This document shows positions 32,988 to 45,199 of a stretch of 64,000 nucleotides of DNA, piece after piece. The stretch comes from Vigna angularis (Eukaryota; Streptophyta; Magnoliopsida; Fabales; Fabaceae). The stretch lies in the NCBI RefSeq assembly GCF_016808095.1, contig NC_068973.1, positions 20,379,501 through 20,443,500 of the forward strand, given 5' to 3'. The position numbers and the translations under genes were made by a program. The notes under the pieces were generated by a model. That model ran no database searches and was not told the origin of the DNA. It saw only the letters and a program-made list of their open reading frames with translations. Numbering within the stretch: the stretch's first letter is position 1; the number at the start of each line of letters is the position of its first letter.

Positions 32988-33005
32988 TCCCCGAAAATGG
33001 CACCA
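32988..33005 (-). promoter_or_regulatory. Decayed primer-binding site of Athila element 2
   Basis: The - strand reads TGGTGCCATTTTCGGGGA, the tRNA-Asp type site of element 1 with 4 of 18 positions changed, 6 nt inside the LTR. The mismatches suggest decay or use of another tRNA. Confidence 0.75.
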
Positions 33006-33011
33006 AAAACT

Positions 33012-34305
33012 TGTTAAGACCTCGGCAAGTGTACTGAATCGTATCAAGTAATATAAAATGGTAAGACCAAGTATCGTATCCTAGAAGACTAACGGCACTA
33101 GCCAATTGTGTAATTACTTAACTAATTAAGACTGAAAAGATATTTTGGTTGTTTTTAAATGCAAATGCAAAAAAAGTTAATATGAATGTAAATTGATCAA
33201 TTGAGGCTAAAACACAAAAGTGAATGGAATGGATGATATTGATAATATGAGATGATTATGTTGTGGTTTAGATTTCACCGTCCTCACTCTCATGCACATA
33301 AGAATTCATTTCTTAATTCAATTGTTAACAAAAGTCACTCTCTAAATTACTTAAAACTCGATCCCTCGGCGAAGAAAGTCTATCCTTAATTATTAGACCA
33401 CAATCCCTTGCATCCCTAATAATTAATTCTGCATTACAAATAGAAGCTTAAGACAACCAAACCTCTTATCCCCATCCCTAGGCAATATTGCTCTTGGGAG
33501 AAATTCTCCAGATCCTGGTTTCTAGGTATTTCCCAATATCAAAGAAAGCCAAATATAATAAGAATAGAGCAAAGGAGAAAACCCCTAAAAATTAATGAAA
33601 GAAGCATATAATAATTCAAAACAAATTCAAATACATGAGAGTTTAGAGGTTACATCTTCCCCAAAAACAAATAAGATTAGTTCTCCATCGTCATGAAGAA
33701 ACTAGGTGTACAATGGAATGAAAGAGATAGAAAAACCCTAGAAACTGAAGAGGAGAGCTCCCGCATCCCCAAATCTGCCTCCAAAGGGGCAAAATGTGTG
33801 TTTCTATGCTCAAGCCATCAAGAGATATCAACCCTAAGTCGTGCAAGTCCTTAAATAGATCTAAATTGGATCATGGGCCAATGTCGCTGGCACTCAACGC
33901 CCTAAGTGGGGCAAGTAGGCGAAACTGCGAGAAAACTGGCGCTCAACGCCCCTAAAAGGGTGCCCAAGCTTTGTGCGATACATGAAACTGGCGCTCATCG
34001 CCCCTTTCTAGCACTCAGCCTTGACTAGCTAGCGCTCAGGGCCCCTTTCTAGCGCTCAGCTTCAGCTTGATTTTCTCCACTGTGTCTTTTTCTCTTTTTC
34101 TGTATTCCAACTCCTTGGTACTTTAACTCCTCTTTTAAATCATTCCAATAACCTACAAAAGCAAGGGAATTTAGTAATAAAATCATCAAGTATACCCTCT
34201 ACTCAGTTATTCACAAAACTAAACTAAAAATATGAGTTCAAGCACGCTTCTAAGTCAAAAAGGATTGATTGAATATCGAAATTGAATCACAGATAACAGT
34301 ATTTC
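33012..34305 (-). repeat. 5' LTR of Athila element 2, main part
   Basis: Runs from TGTTAAGACCTCG to GTATTTC, where the solo LTR is inserted; the last 12 nt of this LTR (CAACCGTTATCA, preceded by the duplicated ATTTC) are at 36755-36771. Confidence 0.85.
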
Positions 34306-36754
34306 TGCTGAAGGTGTCGCACCTCCCACAAAAGTTGTGCATTAAAAGAATGCAGTATAGTTACTAGGAAGTGACTCCTAGGTCGTCTCTCAAGGACCAA
34401 TTTGTGATTCAGTCTCAGATTAAACACGAAAGGGGGGGTTTTGTGATTTTTTTTTGGTTTGACACGGAAAAATAAATTTAAAACTGACTGGAATTTAAAT
34501 AAGACAGAATTTAAAAACACTGAAGTAAATTTTAAAGATAGTAAAATCAAAACAGTAAAAGACGATAAAAATGAAAAGTGGTAAATTGAGAAATGGAAAA
34601 ATTAAACGATGTAGAAAACAATAAACGGTAAAATAAAAGAGACAGTAAAAAATAAAAGTACTTGACTGAAAATGAAAAAGATTCATGTAAGGATTCAACA
34701 CTTTAAATAAAATTCTTAAAGGTAAAAATAAAACGAGTAAAACTGATCCAAACATTACATGCTTTTAGAAATAAAATTATACAATTTTTACTGTTGGAAA
34801 ATAAAAACACAAGAGAGAGGAATAGAAAGAGGCGAGAGCCTCCTCCCAGGCCGTCTGTTATCCTAAACTAACTACCTAAAATCTAATAAGTCCTTTCCTT
34901 CTCTGCCTGCTGCTCTTATATAGCCAATCAACCGACATACTCCTGTGTAATACTCCTGCATTTCAGCTTGGTTCTTTGTCTGTTGTTCCCTAGCTTCCTT
35001 TGCATTTTTGTCTCTAGTAGCTATGAAGACTTTCTCATCAAATGTTGCCTAGTCGTGCCAACAGAAAATAAGGTAGGTTGGGCCCCTCCATTCTCCACCT
35101 AATTTTGTTCTCTTCTCCAATCATATGCTAGCCGAGAATACCACCTTCAGGATGCATGTCTCCTCTTCCTGCCAAGACCGTGAAGATGGCTGCTCCAAGC
35201 CTGGACATTTTCCTCTCCAACTATCAAGACCGTGGAGTATCTTCCTCAACTGGACCAGCTGCTGGACTTCTTCTTTGTTTCCACCGTCACACCACTTCAA
35301 CTTGCTGGACTATGGTTTCTTCTTCAAGGTGTTGCACCGTGAGCTGTTGGATGCTCTACGTGAACTCTTCAAGTTGCTGCACCGTTCACACCAAACCTTT
35401 GCTCACTGTGAAGATAGCTAAGAGGATGAAGTCCTTGCTGCTGGACCGTGTTGGGTGTGCAAGAAGCTGGACGAATTCTTCTTCTCGTTTCCAATCAGCC
35501 GTAGCCTCCTCACGCTCCCAAGCTGCTATCTTTATAGATGGTGTGTGCGTGTGCAGCTGCTCCAAAAATCATCACCCTTCTCCTTCCATTCTTGCAGTCC
35601 TAGTCTCTATGCTTATCTTCTCAAAGAAAGAAGCTCCCATCTTCTTGCTACAGCCACCGTTCCAGCCTTTGGTTTCCACAAACAACCGTGATTGTGGCTG
35701 CTGGATGTGCAGAATTTCCGTGTGCTTTTCCTCTCTTCCAGTTTGGTGGATGGAAGCTGATTTGATGCTGGAACGTGTGAAGGCTGAATGTGGAGCCTAA
35801 ATAAATGCACCCTACAACTTCCAATTGAGTTGCACCCGTGACAGCACTTTCATCTTTTTCTTGATATGCTGCCCTTGCCATAAAGAAAACCGTGAGCTTT
35901 GGCAAGAGTGGTGGTCCCTGTGTTTTTTTCTTCAAAGGCCAAGAAGCCAATTGAAAATCACTTTCAGCAAAGAAAAATGTGGTAGCTCTTTTCTATGTAG
36001 GCCATGTCAACACTTCTACTAATTTGGAACTCCTCCCATACTTTAATTTTAAACAAGTATTGGTCCTTTGGTGTCTTAAAGGAATAAGATTCCTACTTCA
36101 TGTAAAATGCCGAGTGGTATTGTCCTTGGACATCAACTTTCAACATGTGGTCCCTTTTTCTTTTGTCATGCTTTTCTAATGAGAAGTGGCCCACTTTTGT
36201 TTTGTTACTAGCTTTTGAAATTCATGACCGTATGCACTTTCACTTCCCATAGTAATAAGTGAATAAAATTCAGCATTTGGAATTCCTAGCATGTGTGGAC
36301 GTGAACTTGCAACAAGGGTGGTCCCTCCTTTAATTCCAATTGTTTTGTTCTTGTGCTTGCCATCTACATTTCCGTGGCATTTACTTAAAATATGGATTCC
36401 TCCAAAACAAGAAGCACTCTTGTTATATTCTAAAAAAGTTATAAACCGTGAGATGCATTTGCAACATAGTGGTTCACTTCTCTTTTATTCCAAAAATGTT
36501 GCTTTTCAACATATATGGTCGTGTAAGGTGCTCCTACTTAATTACTTCCCAACAAAATTTAATCTCCAGTAATTTCCCTACGATTAAAACTGCAAATATT
36601 TAGTTCTAGATAATTCAAATTAATTAAAATAAGAATTTCTAGTCAGAATAAGCACAATTAGGAAAACAGGGAAAATACTTGACATTTAAGCACAATTCCC
36701 TAATTAATTATAGTACAATAAACTAAGTGAAGTGAAGAAAATAATGATTCATCA
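34306..36754 (-). mobile_element. Solo LTR of the 2.4-kb LTR family, copy 2
   Basis: 2449 bp, ends TGCTGAAGG...GATTCATCA, inserted 12 nt from the edge of the Athila 2 LTR with perfect duplication ATTTC (34301-34305 and 36755-36759). Related to copy 1 at 22904-25316 at both edges (the CCTAGGTCGTCTCTC block, then AAGCACAATTAG and AAACTAAGTGAAGTG), with a more diverged centre rich in GCTGGAC, CCGTG and CCAGC words. Open stretches such as 35156-35800 (214 codons, + strand) are Ser/Cys-rich and carry no domain I recognise; I regard them as non-genic. Confidence 0.88.
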
Positions 36755-36771
36755 ATTTCCAACCGTTATCA

Positions 36772-36942
36772 CATGACCGACCGGTTATAGAATGAAGGTC
36801 AAATTAACACGAATGATGATCATGAATCAACCACTAGTATTAATGTATGATTGGGTCGTGATTAGACCAGTGAAAAGGTAAAAACTCGTATGAACTACCA
36901 TAAATAAAACTCTAAGGTATGACTTTCAGATACATACACAAC
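36772..36942 (+). mobile_element. Second Tat-type LTR fragment
   Basis: GACCGACCGGTTATAG, GGGTCGTGATTA and a TATAAA-like box (ATAAATAAA near 36901) resemble the Tat LTR at 18100-18220. Sequence after the hAT element (38768-38900: TTAACTTTAGCATGAGAGTAC, then TTTGGATGCACGGGAGACTC) looks like the continuing R/U5 part. The LTR has thus been split by Athila 2 on one side and hAT on the other. Confidence 0.42.
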
Positions 36943-38236
36943 TAGTGTTGTCAAAAAAAACCACTCGGCCTGGCCCAACCCATCACGGGTTGCTCTCTTA
37001 ATGAGTCAACCCAAATCGAGTCACATATTAGTGAGATTAAAAAATTCAAACCCGACTCAGTCACCACGGATTGATAGGTTAAATGGGTTTACTCACTGAC
37101 TCACTTAATTACAAGTTATTTTTTCTTCAATTTCATAAAAAATAAAAATTTATAATTGTGATCTATATAAAATTCAATACAAAAGGATGTTAAACTCTAT
37201 ATACGATCCAAAATCATCCCAAAATCATCGTTATTGGGAAAGAGTCCTAAGCATGAATTTCCACCAAAATTATGATCTTGAGTATACGAATCAACCATTA
37301 TAGGATGTTAAACAGAATAACCATATGTAGCATCATTTTGGTTGTACAGAACTTGTTTGCTGTTGTTGTTTGATTGAACTTGTTTGTTGTTTGTTATTGT
37401 TATTTGTTGTTGATTCTGTATTATCGTTTATAGTTCTGCTTTTCAGGTCTTGTTGAGTTGTAACAAAGATTACAATTAATTAGAAAAAATAAATAAATAA
37501 TTGATTAACGTCGTATATTGACAAAATTCGACGTTAAATTAACGTCGTATATTGACAAAATTTGACGTTAAATTAACGTCAAATTTTTTAAATTCGACGT
37601 CAATTTAACGTCTCCCAATATGACGTCATTCTCGAATTCGATGTGAAAGGCCAAAAATATTCGACGTTGTACGTTGTTTCTGTACTAGTGAATCAACCAC
37701 TACTGTTGATTAATGTATGTTTGGATCGTGATTAGACCGACAAAAAGGTAAAAACTCATAAGAAATACCATAAATAAAACTCTAAGGTATGACTTTCAGA
37801 TACATACATAACTAGTGTTGTCAAAACAAACCACTAGGCTTGGCCCAACCTATCACGGGTTGACCTCTTAGTGAGTCAATCCAAATCGAGTCACTTACTA
37901 GTGAGATTAAAAAATTCAAACCCGACTCAGTCACCACAGATTGGTAGGTTAAACGGTTTGACTCACTAACTCACTTAATTACAAGTTTTTTTTCTTCAAT
38001 TTTATAAAATTAAAAAATTTATAATTGAAATCTAAATAAAATTTAATACAAAATGATGTTAAACTCTATATACGATCCAAAATCCTCCCAAATCCAGAAG
38101 GCATAGACCACAGGGAAGACATCCCAAAATCATCAATATTGGGAAAGAGTCCTAAGCATGAATTTTCACCAAAATTATGATCTTGAGTATACGAATCAAT
38201 ATTGTACAAAATAACCATATGTAGCATCATTTTGGT
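36825..38236 (+). repeat. Direct duplication flanking the CACTA end
   Basis: Copy A 36825-37345 and copy B 37691-38236 share AATCAACCACTA, AGGTAAAAACTC, CCATAAATAAAACTCTAAGG, the hAT end, and AAGAGTCCTAAGCATGAATT up to CATCATTTTGGTTGT. Copy A lacks about 36 nt present in copy B near 38085-38125. Confidence 0.85.
37346..37690 (-). mobile_element. CACTA-type transposon end
   Basis: The - strand starts CACTAGTACAGAAAC at 37690, a CACTA terminus. It is followed by subterminal repeats made of AACGTC/GACGTTAA words (about 37506-37680; e.g. TAACGTCGTATATTGACAAA twice). Only one end is present; the left edge (37346) is where the duplicated hAT sequence stops. Confidence 0.65.
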
Positions 38237-38528
38237 TGTTCTTATATTCAATTGGAGGAGATACCAAGAGATCATTATCTTCTTCAGAATCACTAAGAAT
38301 AATAACCTCTACACCACCCACTTGAGCAAAAGAGCCATGTCCAGTATAGCCATATGCTAAATCAATATTATTGAGATACAAACAACCTATGGCAACGCCA
38401 TTTGCAGTGGAATAATCAATATGCCCGCCTCTACCCTGATTTACCCTAGGATCATCACCATCTCGGCCACTTCCAGTAGCATTGTTGCTCATTGGAATAA
38501 TAACTTCTTCGGGATTTCCAAAAATCAC
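38066..38528 (-). pseudogene. C-terminal remnant of hAT-associated ORF
   Basis: A 110-codon frame (38528-38196) with an acidic ILSDSEEDNDLLVSPP segment, then overlapping in another frame to FGMSSLWSMPSGFGRILDRI at 38066. It lies inside the hAT element on the - strand and near its 3' end, the usual place of the transposase C-terminus. I do not see the hAT dimerisation block, so the assignment rests on position. A frameshift separates the two pieces. Confidence 0.4.
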
Positions 38529-38899
38529 TTATGAGATGAGAGCAATTACAGGTTTAGGGTTTCATAACTTCAAAAAATTACGTAAGTTGGTGTCTCATCC
38601 CAAGTCACCACAAGTTCAACTCAGGTGAGTTGGATTCTTAATAAGACAAACTTAAAATTGGCTCGTATCGAAATTTCTATTTTTTTTAAAACTCAACTCG
38701 GTCTGAACTCGTGGTGGGCCAAATTGGCTCGCGGATTCGAACCCGTTTCAACAACATTATACACAACATATGTATCATAACAACTAATGTTTTTCCATTG
38801 ATCACCTATTAACTTTAGCATGAGAGTACCTTCTACAAATATCATCCGAGTAGTTTGGATGCACGGGAGACTCCTCAGGCCGAACAACACTTGAATTTG

Positions 38900-40324
38900 A
38901 AAGCGACCAGTTAGAGTATAACTAGTTAATGTGAAGATTTGTTTGACCCATCCTGTAACATTTATATGTTACTTGTTTTGCTACAATTTTACATGTCAAC
39001 TAGATATTACAACTTATAAGACTCACATTTGGTTTTTCATATCCAAATCATATTAATTAAAATACAATTATTATCTATTAATATTGTCTAATAAATAATA
39101 TATATTAAACTCCTGATCATTTACATTTTAAAATAGACAAAACTTTTAAACAAATAAACAATTCATTTAATTCTATTTCATTGGAAAATTTTGGAGATGA
39201 ATGAGATGGGACAAGAAACGGAGAAAGGGAGGAGAAGATGAAGATTAAATCGTGAATTTGGATGTGAGGTTAAGCAAAGCAAAACTCTGATTGAGAAATG
39301 GGGCTGCGAAGAAAGATGAGATTGAGAATGATAGGGTGCGATAAAGAAAAAAAGTAAAAGAAGTTGTGTTTTCAACTTTTGAAAAATGAAAAAGGAGGTG
39401 TGAAAAAATAGGAGGGAAATAAAATTTAATGCGGTTCATTACTGGAAGTTATTATAAACTTTGTTAATAATCTCAGTTAAAATCAACATTTGTTTTAGTG
39501 TAAAACTTATTCATAGAAATAAAATTTATTTTAATAATTTTTATGTGTTGAATATATTCTTGCTGAAATAAAAAAATAAAAAAATATTATTTTCTTATGT
39601 AAAAGTTGGTGGGGATTCGTTACACATTGTAAAAATGAGAAAAAAAAAAAGGTGTTTTAATGTAGAAGCTTTCAGTTTGTGAGGGTCAAAAGAAGACGCA
39701 ACTAAAAGGCTTCTAGTCTTCCAAAAGGACAGTGTTATGCTATGTTTTGTTTACATCGTAAAAGTCCACTATCGCCAACCGACAAAATCAACCTACAGGA
39801 CAAACACAAAACCAAGTCAACATCCTGTGGAAACACTTTTTTTTTTCCATTTTTATTTCTATATAATAAACTTAATAATAACTGTTCTTTCTACCGAAAA
39901 GGAAAAAATTATATTGTTTGAATAAAAATATTTTTAATTTATAACTACATAAATTTATTTGGAAAACTATTGTATCTATATCTTAATTTAGAAAAATATA
40001 TATATATATATTTACTCGACGTATTTCCTACTAATAATTGAGAATTAATTTCTGAGTATATTAAAAATACATTTAAGAATTTGATTCCTTCGTAATAAAT
40101 GTTTTAAGCATGAAGAAAAATGATAGGAAAGACAACCATAAATCTGAACATAACCACCTATGGATGCTTCCAATAAAAAGAAAAACAAGATAAGAAAAAC
40201 CTCTCTTTCACAGCGAAGGAGAAAAAAGAGTTTTACAATAATAGAAGATAATAAATACTTTTATAATATATACCGTGAGGCAGTCTGATTTTAGGTTACG
40301 GTTTTTTCAAAGAACCGTAACTTA

Positions 40325-40372
<48 letters not shown>

Positions 40373-43300
40373 ACGTTTTTATCTGAATCATAATCTATAT
40401 TTTCAAAAATGTCACCATATCAGTATATGTTATGTTTTTTTTTATTAAGAATAGTTTATCAACTTATATATAGTTAATTCATATTTTACACTAATAATTT
40501 AATATAAAGTACATTAATATAATTACAAAAACTAACTTAATAATAAAATTTCGTGTACATATTTATTGTTTTATCAAAGATAAATTATCATACTAATAAT
40601 TAGTGACTCAATAGCTTCTCAATTAAATTAAAACATTCGATATCCATAAAGCTTATATCAAGAATCACTAATTAACTACATTCCATTTGAAAACAGCAAT
40701 ATAATCTCAAGATGTAGGTCTCAATCTATTCTTTTGTTTGACAATTATTTAAAAAGAGAGAAGAATTGCTCAAATCGATATTGAATTTTTCAAAAGATGA
40801 ACCTTAAACAGTAAGCAAAAGCAAAGCATGTAAATTTATCAGTCAAACATTTTTTATTAATAACGTCTAAGAACTTTTTGGGCAAAACGGTTCCTTAAAG
40901 AAAAGTTAGAGCAAAAGACACATTAACTAGTATTTTTGATTTAGAGACCGTAAGCAGTTTATTTTTTGTGTTTTTTTTTTCGTCACGAGTTAAAGACGGT
41001 TATATTTAAATAAATCATGATACTATATTTAAAGTTCGAATTTTAAATTATGTACATTTAAGGTATTTATGAGCAAACATCTAATAAAGAAAAATAGAAA
41101 TAATATAAAATATTTTTTAATTAGTTAAACTTATCTAATTTTATGGAAAGTCTTTTTGAATAATTTTTCTAAATTTTTAACTTTTAAGTTATGATTATTT
41201 TTCTTTCAGGAGTTGTTACGTAAAGGAAAACTTATCACACCAGGTTGGTTTATATTTATACCATAAGCTTTGAAATCACATTGACATGTGATTTTTTCAG
41301 CGTTAATTAATTGTGATTAATAAAATACATGCTAAATTTGTCAGGTTTAGTTATATATATTTGCCTCTAAAAGTTATATAATGGTGTATTAGTATTTAAA
41401 GAAAATGAAAAATAAATTATTTTACATCTATTTATAACCTTTTTCGAAATATATGTTTATTCCTTATTTAATTTTAAATCATATATCTTAACCTAAATAA
41501 ATAAAATCTACCATTACAACCTTAAAAGAGATAAAAATATAACTAGGCGAAAATCATATATACAAGAAAATAAAATATCAGTAATTCGACTCGTTTCGCT
41601 TGATAATTTTGGGGTAACAAAAGTTTAAATAACAATATTATATACTAATTGTTTGAAAAAAAAAATACTTTGATTGATTAGAAAGTTGATATATCATTAA
41701 TGCATCAAAGTCATAGTATCATATATTACAAGTTAATAAAACATATTGACGAAGTAAATATTTTTATACATTATTTAATTATAAATATTATTGTGTAGAA
41801 TATTTTTTGCTTAGATAACACTTGTTTTGGTTTACTTTACTAGACTGAAGCAACTGACTTCAGCTTGTTAGATATAATAAAAGGAAAGTACCATTAGATT
41901 TTAGGTTTTAATTCGATTGGGTAATAAAGGAGACGCCTGAGGGCTGCAGGTTACAAGCTAGGACATAACATCCTATTTCAACATATTATTACTACCAAAA
42001 TAAGTATCATATCATTACTACTTAAAAGAAAATAATTCATCATGTAGAGAAAAGCCTACTATAGTTATTGTAACTATAATTATAACACCAAAAACATATA
42101 TAAAAAGATTCTCTCCTTGTTCTTTTAAGGTCTCTTCTTGTTTTATTCAATTATAGAGTTCTTTTTAGGATTTTAGTATATTGTATTTATAGATTATCGT
42201 GTTGCCCTTGTTTTTATTCTATTTGTTGAATTTACATTAGGATTACAATGCGTTTTATTTTGTTTTTTAATACTTTTCAATTTATAAGTTTTGAAAGTTT
42301 TTCTATATATATTTTGACGAGGAATTGGAATTTTTGCTTGAATTGAAATTGAAAAACTATTAACTAGGTTAGTGTTTAACTTTTTGGTGAATAATAAGAA
42401 TGAAATCTCTAATAAACACAAGTTAAATTGGAAAAAAAATATATTATTTTAAACATAATATGAATTCTAAATTATTATTTTTTAAAATAATTTTGTTTAA
42501 AAAATTTGTCTTTATGAAATTAAAATTAAATTATTTTTTATATAAATATTATATTGATATTTTATTAAAATTTATATTTATAATCAGATTAAATATATAT
42601 ATTTATATATTAGATTTTTGAAAGATGTGATTAATAGTGATGCGATGTAGGCAGTGCGAGGCTATATATAGAGTTAAGTAAAGCTTGTAACCTAATCTTA
42701 CCGAAATGATGCGAAGAAGTTACTTAATTACTTTCCTTGAACGCTATATATATGATTGCTGTGGGGAACATTCAGCCCGCAAACTCTGAAAAATAACCAA
42801 TTTAAACTTTAGGACCTTTCTCTTATGACTGTGCCATTCACACCACTAGATAAAACCCGCTCCAGACCAAAATGCATAAGCAAAAATAGACATCAACATG
42901 ATTCGTATGATTCCTATTCTTATTTTGGTTGAGTGAAGTTGCAAAAGGTAGCATTACCAAACAAATATTCTCAACCACAGTCAATTAAACACGACTAAAA
43001 TAAGATTACATATAAAACATGTTATGTTCTTTTCCGGAATATTTAATTTAACCAAAAATGTATCACATCAAAGCGTTATATGATGGGTCCCCTCCAGAGG
43101 AAAATAGTTTACCAAACAATTGTAACACTTTGACAAAATCCCTCATCACTTCCTTTATATTTGAATGCATTAAAAATCGAATCTCCCTCATAATCAAAAT
43201 TCATAAATGAGTTTTTGAATTACTTCCCATGCATAGACGACGACTTCTCCGTTTTCTACGTGTTAGGTTAGGCTACCTGCCGAGACAAATTGCCTTGAGA
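38900..43300. other. AT-rich intergenic DNA, peroxidase upstream
   Basis: No gene supported. It holds an (AT)20 run at 40330-40369, an inverted repeat GTTACGGTT...AACCGTAAC near 40293-40319, and generic AT-rich DNA. A 64-codon - strand stretch at 39245-39439 has no features. Confidence 0.55.
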
Positions 43301-43321
43301 CACATTCAATCCACAGACCAT

Positions 43322-43329
43322 TATAAATA
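43322..43329 (+). promoter_or_regulatory. TATA box of the peroxidase gene
   Basis: TATAAATA lies 79-86 nt before the ATG at 43408, which leaves a short 5' UTR of about 50-60 nt after a start 25-30 nt downstream. Confidence 0.7.
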
Positions 43330-43407
43330 CAGAACTTCCATTAAGCAATAAGCCACACCCTCACAATACAAAGACTTTTTAAGTAACTTAGTGTGTTTTA
43401 GCAAAAC

Positions 43408-44642
<1,235 letters not shown>

Positions 44643-44907
44643 GTTTCAATATTCAGGCTACTACACACACGCAACCAATTCAGTTGTTTTTCAGATATGT
44701 GTGTAATAAGTTGTTAAAACACGTTTAGCTCGTATTTTCCATTCAGTCTCTGCTTTGGTGTGTTCTACTTTCCTCTACTTTTCTTTCTTTTTACTAAGTT
44801 GTAGGGAAAAAAAGCCCTTGTGAAGGCTCAAGAACCAAGATTGGTTTCATGTACTAAGTTTGCTTTTCATTTTCCCTTTATAACATATTCCATTCCAATT
44901 CTGTTTC

Positions 44908-45180
44908 TGATAAAGAAAGTCTAGGAATATAGAATATTCGAACAACTTCGAGAATTAGGGATTCAAACCTGAATCCGAAATAATGTCAGAGAAGTTTGAG
45001 AAGAAGAAATTGTTTTTGCTGAAGTAATAATGAATTCCTCTTCCTCCCTCTGAGAGGGGTATTTATTATTTGAAAATCCAAAAAACGTAATAATTGCTAC
45101 AACCTTCTAACTGAATTACAACATAATGTAATTTGACTGCAACGTGGAGTCACGTGTCTTTTTATTAATTTCCTATATCA
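44908..45180 (-). repeat. 3' LTR of the chromovirus element
   Basis: 273 bp, same length as the other LTR and readily aligned. It differs at many positions, including TCAGAGAAG against CTAGAGAAG and CTGAAGTAA against CTGTGGTAA. Confidence 0.88.
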
Positions 45181-45199
45181 ATTCCCCTGCCTTCAAAAA

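Larger units (their letters stand above)
30686..33011 (-). other. Internal region of Athila element 2, noncoding
   Basis: Holds a polypurine-tract-like site at 30686-30702, the conserved post-pol blocks (near 31062-31098, 31172, 31416-31432 and 32383-32415), a roughly 19-bp minisatellite, and a second GCGCTCAGCGCC-type cluster at about 32692-32760. No ORF with protein signatures; gag-pol has been lost between the 32383-32415 block and the primer site. Confidence 0.75.
29397..36771 (-). mobile_element. Athila-type element 2, gag-pol deleted, hosting a solo LTR
   Basis: LTRs at 29397-30685 (1289 bp) and 33012-36771 (1306 bp once the 2449-bp solo LTR and its 5-bp duplication are removed). Flanks are CATGG (29392-29396) and CATGA (36772-36776), a 4/5 target duplication. 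The internal region is only about 2.3 kb. It keeps the post-pol noncoding blocks shared with element 1 and a decayed primer site, but has no gag or pol at all. In the first 330 bp I count about 20 LTR differences, so it is far older than element 1. It is a nonautonomous derivative that could only have moved using proteins of a relative. Confidence 0.85.
36943..38759 (-). mobile_element. hAT element, partially duplicated
   Basis: Left end TAGTGTTGTCAAAA and right end (reverse complement) TAATGTTGTTGAAACGGG are hAT-like inverted ends, with GGCCCA..C...CACG(G/A)GTT subterminal similarity. Perfect 8-bp duplication TACACAAC at 36935-36942 and 38760-38767. The left end occurs twice, at 36943 and again at 37813 (there preceded by TACATAAC), because a segment is tandemly duplicated around a CACTA-type fragment. 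Only the last part of a transposase-like gene remains. Confidence 0.75.

Noticed and set aside
35156..35800. 214-codon open frame, + strand
   Set aside because: Ser/Cys-rich translation with no motif; lies in solo LTR copy 2 and opposite to the likely element strand. Treated as a chance frame.
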